64,000 nucleotides of DNA from AP-15 sp035503615 (lineage in GTDB: Bacteria > Pseudomonadota > Alphaproteobacteria > ATCC43930 > CGMCC-115725): NCBI GenBank assembly GCA_035503615.1, contig DATJTI010000009.1:25048-89047 (forward strand), given 5' to 3'. Shown here one piece after another: positions 1-7,686 of the stretch. The number at the start of each line of letters is the position of its first letter. The first letter of the stretch is position 1. The position numbers and the translations under genes were made by a program. The notes below the pieces were generated by a model that had not been told where the DNA came from, made no database searches, and worked only from the letters and a program-made list of their open reading frames with translations.

Positions 1-560
1 CCGAGTTCGGCGAAGCGGCCGAGCCGTTTGTCACCGGCCGCGGGTCGAGCTCGACGATGCCGCAGAAGCGCAACCCGATCTCGTGCGAGCTGATCCTCGC
101 CGCCGCCAAGGTGTTGCGCCAGCACGCCGGTCTCATGCTCGATGCGATGGTCGCCGATTTCGAGCGTGCGACCGGCCCGTGGCATGTCGAATGGGTGGTC
201 GTGCCCGAGGCGTTCGGCTACGCCGCCGGCGCATTGCACCAGTCGCGGTTTCTGCTGGGCGGGCTCGTTGTCGACCCGGCTCGTATGGCGCAAAATCTCG
301 GTCTGACCCACGGGCTGATCGTCGCCGAGGCGGTCATGATGGGTCTCGCCCCGGTGACCGGCCGCAACGAGGCACATGATCTCGTCTACGATGCCTGTCG
401 TCAGGCGGTCGAAAGCGACCGCCCGCTGCTCGATGTGCTGCTCGAAACCCCCGCCGTCGCCGGCCCGCTCGGCCCCGAAAAATTGCGGGCGCTGACCGAC
501 CCCGCCAATTATCTCGGCGCCGCCCCGGCGATGGTCGACCACCTGCTCGCCAGCCGCTAG
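1..560 (+). CDS. Lyase of the fumarase/aspartase superfamily, 3' part only (PcaB/adenylosuccinate-lyase-like)
   Basis: The gene runs in from the left edge; about the last 185 residues are present, read in the frame starting at base 3. The superfamily signature GSSSTMPQKRNP is encoded at about 45-80; it holds the flexible loop with the catalytic serine. This superfamily performs beta-eliminations that release fumarate or a similar product. The downstream pattern (ERATGPWHVEW, then VDPARMAQNL) resembles 3-carboxy-cis,cis-muconate cycloisomerase and related adenylosuccinate-lyase-like proteins more than fumarase. The substrate cannot be fixed without the N-terminal half. It ends in TAG, and recJ converges on it 46 bases later. 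Confidence 0.8.
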   Translation, partial: EFGEAAEPFVTGRGSSSTMPQKRNPISCELILAAAKVLRQHAGLMLDAMVADFERATGPWHVEWVVVPEAFGYAAGALHQSRFLLGGLVVDPARMAQNLGLTHGLIVAEAVMMGLAPVTGRNEAHDLVYDACRQAVESDRPLLDVLLETPAVAGPLGPEKLRALTDPANYLGAAPAMVDHLLASR

Positions 561-606
561 CTGCGGTTCAAGCCAAAAAGGGCGCCGGTGCGGCCGAGCC
601 TCCGGC

Positions 607-2436
607 TTACGGCAGGGCCGGTGCCGCGTCGTCGATCACCAGCTGCACCGCATCCGCGCCGCGCCAGCGGTCATGGCGCAGATGGCCGGCGACATGGATC
701 GCGGTACCCCGCGTCTCGGCAAGAAACCGCCCGAGCGGCGTCTCGGCGGCGCGAAACGCAACGGCGCGCAGCCGCGCGCTGTCGAGCGGGTCGGCCAGAA
801 CGCAGCGCAGATGCGCGCCGCCAACCGCTTCGGTATGAAGGACACGCACCGCCGCCAACAGAAAACGCGGCTCCGGATTGGCGGCGCCAAACGGGGCCAG
901 CCGGTCGAGATGGCCGATCAGCTCGGCCTGTGCCGCGGCCGGCGAGAGCGCGCCGTCGATCATCAGTTCGGGGACCAAGGTCTCCTGGTCGAGCCCGTCG
1001 CCCAACCTCGCGACCAGAAATTCGCGCAGCGCGTCGAGCCGGTCGGCCGCGACCGTCAACCCGGCCGCCATCGCATGGCCGCCGCCATTGATCAAGAGCC
1101 CGGCCTGCCGCGCGGCGATGACCGCCGCACCGAGCGAGAGCCCCGGCACCGAGCGGCCGGAGCCGCGACCGATCCCGTCGGCCAGGGCTACGACCACCGC
1201 CGGGCGCTGATAGCGCTCCTTGAGGCGGGCGGCGACGATGCCGATCACCCCGGGGTGCCAGTCGGCCGCCGCGGCAAAGGTCAGCACCGGCGATTGCGGC
1301 CGGGCTTCGACGCAGGCGATCGCCGCGGCCAAGGTGCGGGCTTCGATGTCGCGTCGCGCCCGGTTGTGATCGTCGAGACGCCGGGCAAGCTCGGCCGCCA
1401 GCGCCGGATCGTCGGTCGCCAAGAGGCGGGCGCCGAGTGCGGCCTCACCGACCCGGCCACCGGCATTGACCCTGGGGCCGAGCACAAAGCCGAGATGATA
1501 GGCGTCGAGCGGCTCGCCGATGCCGGCGATTGCCGCCAGGGCGGCGATCCCCGGATTGGCGCCGCGCCGCGCCACCCGGATCCCCTGCGCCACGAATGCC
1601 CGGTTGAGCCCGGCGAGCGGGACGACATCGCACACCGTGCCGAGCGCCACCAGGTCGAGCCAGCCGAGCAGGTCGGGCTCGGCTCGGCCGGCGCTGTACC
1701 AGCCGGCGAGGCGCAATGCCCGGTTGACCGCGACGACCAGCAGGAACGCGACACCGACCGCCGCCAGGCCGCCATGCGGGCTCGTCTCGTCGAGCCGGTT
1801 AGGGTTGACCAGTGCCGCCGCGTGCGGCAGCAGCGGCTCGGCAACATGATGATCGACGACGATGATGTCGATGCCGCTGTCGGCGGCGTCGGCCAACGGC
1901 TGGTGCGCGTTGGTGCCGCAATCGAGGGTGACGACGAGTTTGATCCCTTCGTCGCGCAGCCGCAGCAACGCCGCGGTGTTCGGGCCGTAACCCTCACGCA
2001 GGCGATCGGGAACATAGAGCCGGGTGGGCGCGCCGACCGCGGCAAAAAACCGGGTCAACAGCGCCGCCGAGGTGGCGCCATCGACATCGTAATCGCCGAA
2101 GATGCCGATCGTCTCGCCCTCTCGCACCGCGCGAACGAGCCGCTCTACGGCCCTCTCCATGTCGCGCAGATGCGAGGGGTCGGGAAGCTGATCGCGCAGC
2201 CGGGGTGCGAGAAAACCCGGGGCATGATCGCGATCGATCGCCCGTTGCGCCAAGAGCCGGCCGACGATCTCCGGCAAGGCCAGCCGCTCGGCGATGTCGC
2301 ACGCCTCCCCCGCATCGCCGCGACGCCAGCGCCAGCGCCGGCCGCAGATCGACTGCTCGACCGCGATGGGGCCGGCCGTGATCAGGCCAGCCGCGACGCT
2401 GTCGGCCCGGATGGCGGCGCCCCCCGCGCCGTCCAT
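607..2436 (-). CDS. recJ: Single-stranded-DNA-specific 5'-3' exonuclease RecJ
   Basis: RecJ degrades single-stranded DNA 5' to 3' in recombinational repair and mismatch repair in the cytoplasm. The 609-residue product has the DHH-phosphoesterase motifs: GDYDVDG at residues 114-120 and DHH at 195-197, followed by the DHHA1 and OB-like region with GGGHAMAAG. The length is usual for the family. The ATG start lies nine bases after the glpX stop with a purine-rich GGGCAGG before it, so glpX and recJ are very probably co-transcribed. A 957-codon open frame on the opposite strand across recJ and glpX is a by-product of the GC-rich codon use. Confidence 0.96.
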   Translation of the reverse strand: MDGAGGAAIRADSVAAGLITAGPIAVEQSICGRRWRWRRGDAGEACDIAERLALPEIVGRLLAQRAIDRDHAPGFLAPRLRDQLPDPSHLRDMERAVERLVRAVREGETIGIFGDYDVDGATSAALLTRFFAAVGAPTRLYVPDRLREGYGPNTAALLRLRDEGIKLVVTLDCGTNAHQPLADAADSGIDIIVVDHHVAEPLLPHAAALVNPNRLDETSPHGGLAAVGVAFLLVVAVNRALRLAGWYSAGRAEPDLLGWLDLVALGTVCDVVPLAGLNRAFVAQGIRVARRGANPGIAALAAIAGIGEPLDAYHLGFVLGPRVNAGGRVGEAALGARLLATDDPALAAELARRLDDHNRARRDIEARTLAAAIACVEARPQSPVLTFAAAADWHPGVIGIVAARLKERYQRPAVVVALADGIGRGSGRSVPGLSLGAAVIAARQAGLLINGGGHAMAAGLTVAADRLDALREFLVARLGDGLDQETLVPELMIDGALSPAAAQAELIGHLDRLAPFGAANPEPRFLLAAVRVLHTEAVGGAHLRCVLADPLDSARLRAVAFRAAETPLGRFLAETRGTAIHVAGHLRHDRWRGADAVQLVIDDAAPALP

Positions 2437-2445
2437 CGGCCTGCC

Positions 2446-3435
2446 CTACCGGGCGCTGGCCGGCAACGCGGGTTTGCGGATCAAATCGTGGCGGGCCTCG
2501 ATATAGCGCACCGTGCCGGATTTCGAGCGCATCACCACCGAATGGGTAAAGGCGCCACCGGCGAAGCGGCGCACGCCCCGCAGCATCGTGCCGCCGGTAA
2601 CCCCGGTCGCGGCAAACATCACATCGCCGGCGGCAAGCTCCAGGAGCTTGTATTTGCGGTCGAGATCGGTGATGCCGATGTGCCGCGCCCGGCCGCGCTC
2701 GTCATCGTTGCGGAACAGCAGCCGCCCCTGCATCTGCCCGCCGATGCAGCGCAGAGCCGCTGCCGCCAACACGCCCTCGGGCGCGCCACCCGAGCCGACA
2801 TACATGTCGATCCCGGTTTCCGGGCTGGACGTGGCAATCACACCGCTGACGTCGCCATCCGAAATCAGCGCGATGCGGGCACCAGCCTCGCGCACCTTGG
2901 CGATCAGCTCGGCGTGGCGCGGCCGGTCGAGGATGCAGACCACGAGGTCGGCGATCTCGATCTGTTTCGCCCGCGCCAGGTTTCGCAGATTGACCGCGGG
3001 CGCTTCGTCGAGATCGACGAGATCGTCGGGCAGGCCGCCGCCGATGGCGATCTTGTCCATGTACACGTCCGGGGCGTTGAGAAAGTGGCCGGCATCGGCC
3101 ATGGCAATGACGGCGAGCGCATTGGCGCCGCCCTTGGCGGTGATCGTCGTGCCTTCGAGCGGATCGAGCGCGATGTCGATCGGCGGTCCGTTACCGGTGC
3201 CGACCTTCTCGCCGATATAGAGCATCGGCGCTTCATCGCGCTCGCCTTCGCCGATCACCACGGTGCCGTCGATCGCCAGGCTGTTCAGCGCCTCGCGCAT
3301 CGCGTCGACCGCGGCCTGGTCGGCGGCCTTTTCGTCGCCGCGGCCCATCAGCCGCGAGGCCGAGAGTGCCGCCGCTTCGGTCACGCGCACCGCCTCCAGC
3401 GCCAGATTGCGATCCATCTTCGACGTCTCGGGCAT
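2446..3435 (-). CDS. glpX: Class II fructose-1,6-bisphosphatase GlpX
   Basis: Hydrolyses fructose 1,6-bisphosphate to fructose 6-phosphate in gluconeogenesis (and, in autotrophs, the Calvin cycle). The 329-residue product carries the lithium-sensitive phosphatase motifs GEGERDEAP (residues 62-70) and DPLEGTT (91-97), which bind the catalytic metals. A GAGGAGG ribosome-binding site sits about ten bases before the ATG. It is the first gene of a two-gene unit with recJ. In many Alphaproteobacteria glpX lies directly between hom and recJ; here hom is separated from it by a gene on the other strand. Confidence 0.96.
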   Translation of the reverse strand: MPETSKMDRNLALEAVRVTEAAALSASRLMGRGDEKAADQAAVDAMREALNSLAIDGTVVIGEGERDEAPMLYIGEKVGTGNGPPIDIALDPLEGTTITAKGGANALAVIAMADAGHFLNAPDVYMDKIAIGGGLPDDLVDLDEAPAVNLRNLARAKQIEIADLVVCILDRPRHAELIAKVREAGARIALISDGDVSGVIATSSPETGIDMYVGSGGAPEGVLAAAALRCIGGQMQGRLLFRNDDERGRARHIGITDLDRKYKLLELAAGDVMFAATGVTGGTMLRGVRRFAGGAFTHSVVMRSKSGTVRYIEARHDLIRKPALPASAR

Positions 3436-3746
3436 GGCCGTCGTCCTCCTCGGCGTTCGTCAGCAGTGATGATTGTCGCAGCCGGACCGGTGATCCAACC
3501 CGTCTGGCGGGCTGGGCGCCGCGGCGCGTTGCAGAAAGCTCGGTGAAACGGAGCGCACGGGCCGGGTCTCCGATCGATCGGGCGACGCTCGCAACTCTGG
3601 CCTCGGCACCACTGGTCGGTCCGGTGCCGACCCTAAGCGCCGGTTCGGGCGGCGTCAATGTGCCGGCCGGAACGCTGGAACGGAGGCGACGGCGGCGACA
3701 TATTAGGTGCCCGCAGAGCCGCTGGCACCAGTCGGGAGAAACCGCG
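3436..3746 (+). other. Divergent intergenic region between glpX and the beta-propeller gene
   Basis: About 310 bases between two divergently transcribed genes, so it should contain both promoters. I see no convincing -35/-10 pair and no stable hairpin. The frame of the beta-propeller gene stays open upstream to about 3366, but that stretch has no signal peptide and runs over glpX, so I treat it as non-coding. Confidence 0.5.
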
Positions 3747-4823
3747 ATGAAGACGCTGATCGCCTTGGGTCTCGCCGTGGCAGTCGCGATCGGGGCGAGC
3801 CGGCCGGCGATGGCGGCTGCACCGTGCAAGCCGGCCGGCAAGCTCGATTTCATCTGCGGACCATTGAATGCCGAAGATCTGGTCGAGGTGCCGGGAACCC
3901 GGTGGATCGTGGCGAGCGGCATGGCCGGCGGCGCCGCCGGCGGGCGCGGCTCCCTTCATCTCGTCAACGCCCAGGACAAGTCGTGGAAGACGCTGTTTCC
4001 CGGCGACCATCCGCAAGTGAAGTGGGACAAGGCCACCTACGGCGACTGCCCGGGCCCGCCCGATCTCACCAAATTCACCGCGCACGGCTTGAACCTGCGG
4101 GCCGGTGATGGCGGCAACGACACGCTCTACGTCGTCAACCACGGCGGCCGCGAATCGATCGAGATTTTTGCTCTCGACAGCCACGGCCCCACGCCCACCG
4201 TCACCTGGATTGGCTGTGCAGTGATGCCGGCCCATACTTGGCCGAACGCGGTGGCGCCGGTTCCTTCGGGTGGTTTTGTCGTCACCGACATGTTCGACCC
4301 GCAGGATCCAAAAGCGGCGGACAAGATGAACGCCGGGGATGCGACCGGTGCGGTCTATGAATGGCACCCGCATCGGGGTTTCAAATTCGTCCGCGGCACC
4401 CGGCTGTCGGGCGACAACGGCATCGAGGTCTCGCGCGACGGCAGGTGGATCTATGTCGCGGCCTGGGGCAACAAGGCCGTGGCGCGGGTCGCGCGCGGCT
4501 CCAACACGCCGCATCGAAGGGATCTGATCCCGGTCGGTTTCCTCGCCGACAATCTGCGCTGGGCGCCTGATGGCGAGCTGATGGTCGGCGGCCAGGGCGT
4601 GCCGGCAAAGCAGGTGTTCGCCTGTTTCCAGAGCCATCGCGCGCGTTGCACCGAAGCCTGGCGCATCGTCCGCTGGAATACCAAGGCGATGACCGTCGCC
4701 CCGGTGATCAGCGAACCCGGCAATGCCGCGTTCGGCGGCGGGACCACCGGGCTCGAAATCGGCGACACGATGTTTGTCGGCACCTTCCGCGGCGACCGCA
4801 TCGCCTATTTCGCGCTGAAATAG
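3747..4823 (+). CDS. Secreted beta-propeller protein, SMP-30/gluconolactonase-like
   Basis: The 358-residue product begins with a clear Sec signal peptide (basic MKT, hydrophobic core, AMA cleavage at about residue 23), so it is probably periplasmic. The rest shows repeated strand-turn patterns with D/G-rich turns (NGIEVSRDGRWIYVAAWG, DNLRWAPDGELMVGG), typical of six-bladed SMP-30/strictosidine-synthase-like propellers. These act on lactones or small esters or bind metal; the substrate is unknown here. The ATG at 3747 was chosen because it is followed at once by the signal peptide and preceded by CGGGAGAA. It sits on the plus strand between the minus-strand genes glpX and hom and ends 42 bases from the hom stop. 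Confidence 0.75.
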   Translation: MKTLIALGLAVAVAIGASRPAMAAAPCKPAGKLDFICGPLNAEDLVEVPGTRWIVASGMAGGAAGGRGSLHLVNAQDKSWKTLFPGDHPQVKWDKATYGDCPGPPDLTKFTAHGLNLRAGDGGNDTLYVVNHGGRESIEIFALDSHGPTPTVTWIGCAVMPAHTWPNAVAPVPSGGFVVTDMFDPQDPKAADKMNAGDATGAVYEWHPHRGFKFVRGTRLSGDNGIEVSRDGRWIYVAAWGNKAVARVARGSNTPHRRDLIPVGFLADNLRWAPDGELMVGGQGVPAKQVFACFQSHRARCTEAWRIVRWNTKAMTVAPVISEPGNAAFGGGTTGLEIGDTMFVGTFRGDRIAYFALK

Positions 4824-4857
4824 CGCTGGCGAAACTGCGAGCGCTGGCGAAACGGCG
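4822..4857. repeat. Two-copy tandem repeat, 18-base unit
   Basis: Copies at 4822-4839 and 4840-4857 differ at one base. They begin inside the stop codon of the beta-propeller gene and fill most of the convergent gap before hom. Confidence 0.85.
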
Positions 4858-4865
4858 CGCGGTGG

Positions 4866-6158
4866 TCAGAAATCCTCGATGCGGATCAGCCGCGGCGGTT
4901 CGAGCACGGTCGATAGCGCCCCGATCCTCGTCAATGCCCGACGCATCGCCGCCTCGATCGTGACATGCGTTGTCAGCACCACCGGCACCGCCTCGCCCGG
5001 AGCGCGGCCACGCTGGATCATCGATTCGAGCGACACTTCCTCGTCGCGCAAGGCCGCCGCGACATCGGCGATGACCCCGGGCCGATCGACCACCATCAGC
5101 CGGATGTAATAGGCGCTTTGATGCCGCTCGATCGGCACTCCCGGGATCAGTCGCAGTTCGGTGGCGGGGATGCCGAACGCGAATACCGGGCGTCCCGCGG
5201 CGATATCGACGAGATCGGCCGCGACCGCCGAGGCGGTCGGCAGTGCCCCGGCGCCGCGCCCTTCGAGCACCACCCGGCCGACAAAGTCACCCTCGGCGAC
5301 GACAGCGTTATAGACCCCTTCGACCGCCGCGATCGGGCTGGCGCGCGGCACCATGCAGGGGTGGACGCGCTGTTCCAGCCCGTCCTCGCCATGCCGGGCG
5401 ATGCCGAGCAGCTTGATCCGAAAGCCGAGTTCTTCGGCAAACTCGATATCGAGCCGGGACACATGGCGGATACCCTCGGCATAGACCCCGGCGAGGTCGA
5501 CCGGCCGGCCAAACCCGACGCTGGCCAGCACCGCCAGCTTGTGGGCGGCGTCGATACCGTCAATGTCGAAGCTCGGATCGGCCTCGGCGTAGCCGAGCCG
5601 TTGCGCTTCCCCCAGCACCTCGGCAAAGTCGCGCCCGGTTTCGCGCATCGTCGTCAGGATATAGTTCGAGGTGCCGTTGAGGATTCCGTAGACGCGCTTG
5701 AGCCGGTTGCCGGCGAGACCCTCACGCAGCGTCTTGATCGCCGGGATGCCGCCGGCGACCGATGCCTCGAATGACAGCGCCACCTGGTGCTGCTCGGCGC
5801 GCGCCGCGAGCGCAGTCCCGTGATGCGCAATCAGTGCCTTGTTGGCGGTGACGACATGCTTGCCATGCTCCAGTGCGGTCTCGATGACCTGCCGGGCGAT
5901 CCCGTCGGCGCCGCCGATCAGCTCGACGACGACGTCGATATCCGGGTCGGCAGCCATCGCCGCGGCATCCTCGTACCAGCGCAGCGCGGACACATCGATC
6001 CCCCGGTCGCGGCGCCGATCGCGTGCCGAAACCGCGTTGACAACGATCCGTCGGCCGGCTCGGGCCGCCAGCAGTTCGGCCTGGGTGTGCAACAGCTGGA
6101 GAATACCGGACCCGACCGTGCCGAGACCGGCGACGGCGATCCTCAGCGGCGGCTTCAC
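4866..6158 (-). CDS. hom: Homoserine dehydrogenase
   Basis: Reduces aspartate 4-semialdehyde to homoserine with NAD(P)H, the branch point to threonine and methionine. The 430-residue product has the nucleotide-binding GLGTVGSG at residues 11-18, the homoserine-dehydrogenase core (GGIPAIK, GILNGTSNYIL), and a C-terminal ACT domain (roughly 350-428, starting near YYIRLMVVDRPGVIADVA). In this family the ACT domain usually mediates threonine feedback inhibition. The start is GTG, with only a weak GGGA upstream. It stands alone on its strand, 150 bases downstream of the OmpA-like gene in the same direction. Confidence 0.96.
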   Translation of the reverse strand: MKPPLRIAVAGLGTVGSGILQLLHTQAELLAARAGRRIVVNAVSARDRRRDRGIDVSALRWYEDAAAMAADPDIDVVVELIGGADGIARQVIETALEHGKHVVTANKALIAHHGTALAARAEQHQVALSFEASVAGGIPAIKTLREGLAGNRLKRVYGILNGTSNYILTTMRETGRDFAEVLGEAQRLGYAEADPSFDIDGIDAAHKLAVLASVGFGRPVDLAGVYAEGIRHVSRLDIEFAEELGFRIKLLGIARHGEDGLEQRVHPCMVPRASPIAAVEGVYNAVVAEGDFVGRVVLEGRGAGALPTASAVAADLVDIAAGRPVFAFGIPATELRLIPGVPIERHQSAYYIRLMVVDRPGVIADVAAALRDEEVSLESMIQRGRAPGEAVPVVLTTHVTIEAAMRRALTRIGALSTVLEPPRLIRIEDF

Positions 6159-6308
6159 GATCCCGGTGACCCCGATGTTGACGCCCGAACTCGGTCCGGG
6201 CGTGGTGTTACAGCGCCCGCTTGGGCGTGCTGCCGCCGGTTGTAGCCTGCGCCGATCAAAGTTTCGATAATTTTCCCGAGCGGGTTGGTTGCCCGGCGGG
6301 GCCGGTGC

Positions 6309-7484
6309 TCAACGCTCGAACAGGATTTCGGCGCGACCCTGGCCCGAATCGGTCCCGGCCGGCGCGGCCTCGACCAGGATCTTGTCGGCCGGGATGCCGG
6401 CCTTGGTCAGGGCCGCGGCGACCGCGTGCGCCCGGTCGAGTGCGGTCTGGAACTCGTCGAGCTGCTGTGTCGCGCCGCCATTGACTCCGGAATAGCCAAC
6501 GATGCGCACCTTGCCCGGGTGGCGCCGATAGAGCGGCACGATCCCGGCCAGTTCCTGCCGCCCCGCAGGGTCGAGGCTCGTCGAACCGGCGGCGAAATCG
6601 ACTTCGGCAACCGGCATGCCCTTCGCTTGGGCGGCCGCAGCGCCGGCCGGCATGCCGCCGGGCGCCGTCGTGGGTGGCAGCACCGGCGGTGGCGGTGGCG
6701 GTTCGAACCTGGTCGAAGCAATCGCTGCCGGCAGCGGAGCAGCGGCTGGCGGCGGCGGCAGATGGGCCGGACCCGCAGCTTTCCCCGGCGTGGCCGGCGG
6801 CACCGGCATCGCCAACTCCCGCGGCGGCGGTGGCGGCGGCTCGCTCTGCTGCGGGTTCGGCAGCTCGGGAATCTGCGGTGATTGCAGGCTTGACTCCATC
6901 GGCCCGGGCTCGGGCGGTTGTCCCGATTTGCGCAACCCGTTCGCCCCAACAGCCGCATTCGGCCGGGTTTTGGGTCCGGCGGTGGTGGCCAGCGCGACCG
7001 AGCCAGCCGAGGGCGATGTCGCCGCCGTGGTGGCGACTGCCGGCCCGGCGGAACCCGACGGCGCCGGTTTTGCGGCGATCGGCGGCGGAGGCGGGGGTGG
7101 TGGCGGCACCGCACCCGCATTCGTGTCGAACCCGGCTTGCAGCCGCTCGGTCGTGTATCTCGCGTTGCGCCGGTCGGCGATCAGGCTTTGCGTCAGCCGG
7201 TCGAGCTGGGCGGTCGAGAGCGCCTGGGTCGGCGGCGCGGGCACGGTGGCGAGGTTCGGATAACTTTCGGCCTCGCCGGCCGCGAGGTTCTTGGTATTCG
7301 GCGTCGTCGCCGGATTGGGGTCGTCTTTGCTGATCCCCACCATATTGCGATAGGCGGCAATCGGGCTGCACGCCGCCAGCCCGAGCGACAGCACCGTCGC
7401 GATCAGACATGATCCCGGCAGGCGCGATGCCGGGCGGCGCCTATTCGGGCCAGCGCCGCAACGGCGCAACGGGGTTCCAGCCAT
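6309..7484 (-). CDS. OmpA-family outer-membrane lipoprotein with a long proline-rich linker
   Basis: From the ATG at 7484 the product has 391 residues: a basic N-terminus, a hydrophobic segment and a lipobox LAAC with the lipidated cysteine at residue 39. A long low-complexity region of proline and alanine follows (including a run of ten prolines). The C-terminal 110 residues resemble an OmpA/MotB peptidoglycan-binding domain (AEVDFAAGSTSLDPAGRQEL, then a helix ending in ILVEAAPAGTDSGQGRAEI). The likely role is tethering the outer membrane to peptidoglycan, with the linker spanning the periplasm. An upstream in-frame start at 7562 would add 26 residues before the signal and is less likely. 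It is divergent from phaC over about 200 bases. Confidence 0.75.
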   Translation of the reverse strand: MAGTPLRRCGAGPNRRRPASRLPGSCLIATVLSLGLAACSPIAAYRNMVGISKDDPNPATTPNTKNLAAGEAESYPNLATVPAPPTQALSTAQLDRLTQSLIADRRNARYTTERLQAGFDTNAGAVPPPPPPPPPIAAKPAPSGSAGPAVATTAATSPSAGSVALATTAGPKTRPNAAVGANGLRKSGQPPEPGPMESSLQSPQIPELPNPQQSEPPPPPPRELAMPVPPATPGKAAGPAHLPPPPAAAPLPAAIASTRFEPPPPPPVLPPTTAPGGMPAGAAAAQAKGMPVAEVDFAAGSTSLDPAGRQELAGIVPLYRRHPGKVRIVGYSGVNGGATQQLDEFQTALDRAHAVAAALTKAGIPADKILVEAAPAGTDSGQGRAEILFER

Positions 7485-7686
7485 CGAGAAACCACCCCGA
7501 ACCCTTGCCACGAAGACTCCGCCTTGGACCAAAGCCCTGCGGCGGCTCCCTCGCTGCTGCAACTTCGTCCCGGGCTGGTGTATTAGATCGCGGCTGGCAC
7601 GTCACCACATTTGATCGGGCGAATCGGCGCACCCGCCCGCGACCGGGCCGTGGGATCGCGGCCGACCGATCGCGACGAGGAGAGCG

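Noticed and set aside
673..3546. A 957-codon open frame on the plus strand opposite recJ and glpX.
   Set aside because: It is the antisense shadow of two well-supported genes; composition is Arg/Gly/Asp-rich with no domain, and such shadows occur opposite nearly every gene here.
3366..3746. An N-terminal extension of the beta-propeller protein.
   Set aside because: It would bury the signal peptide and overlap glpX; the ATG at 3747 explains export.
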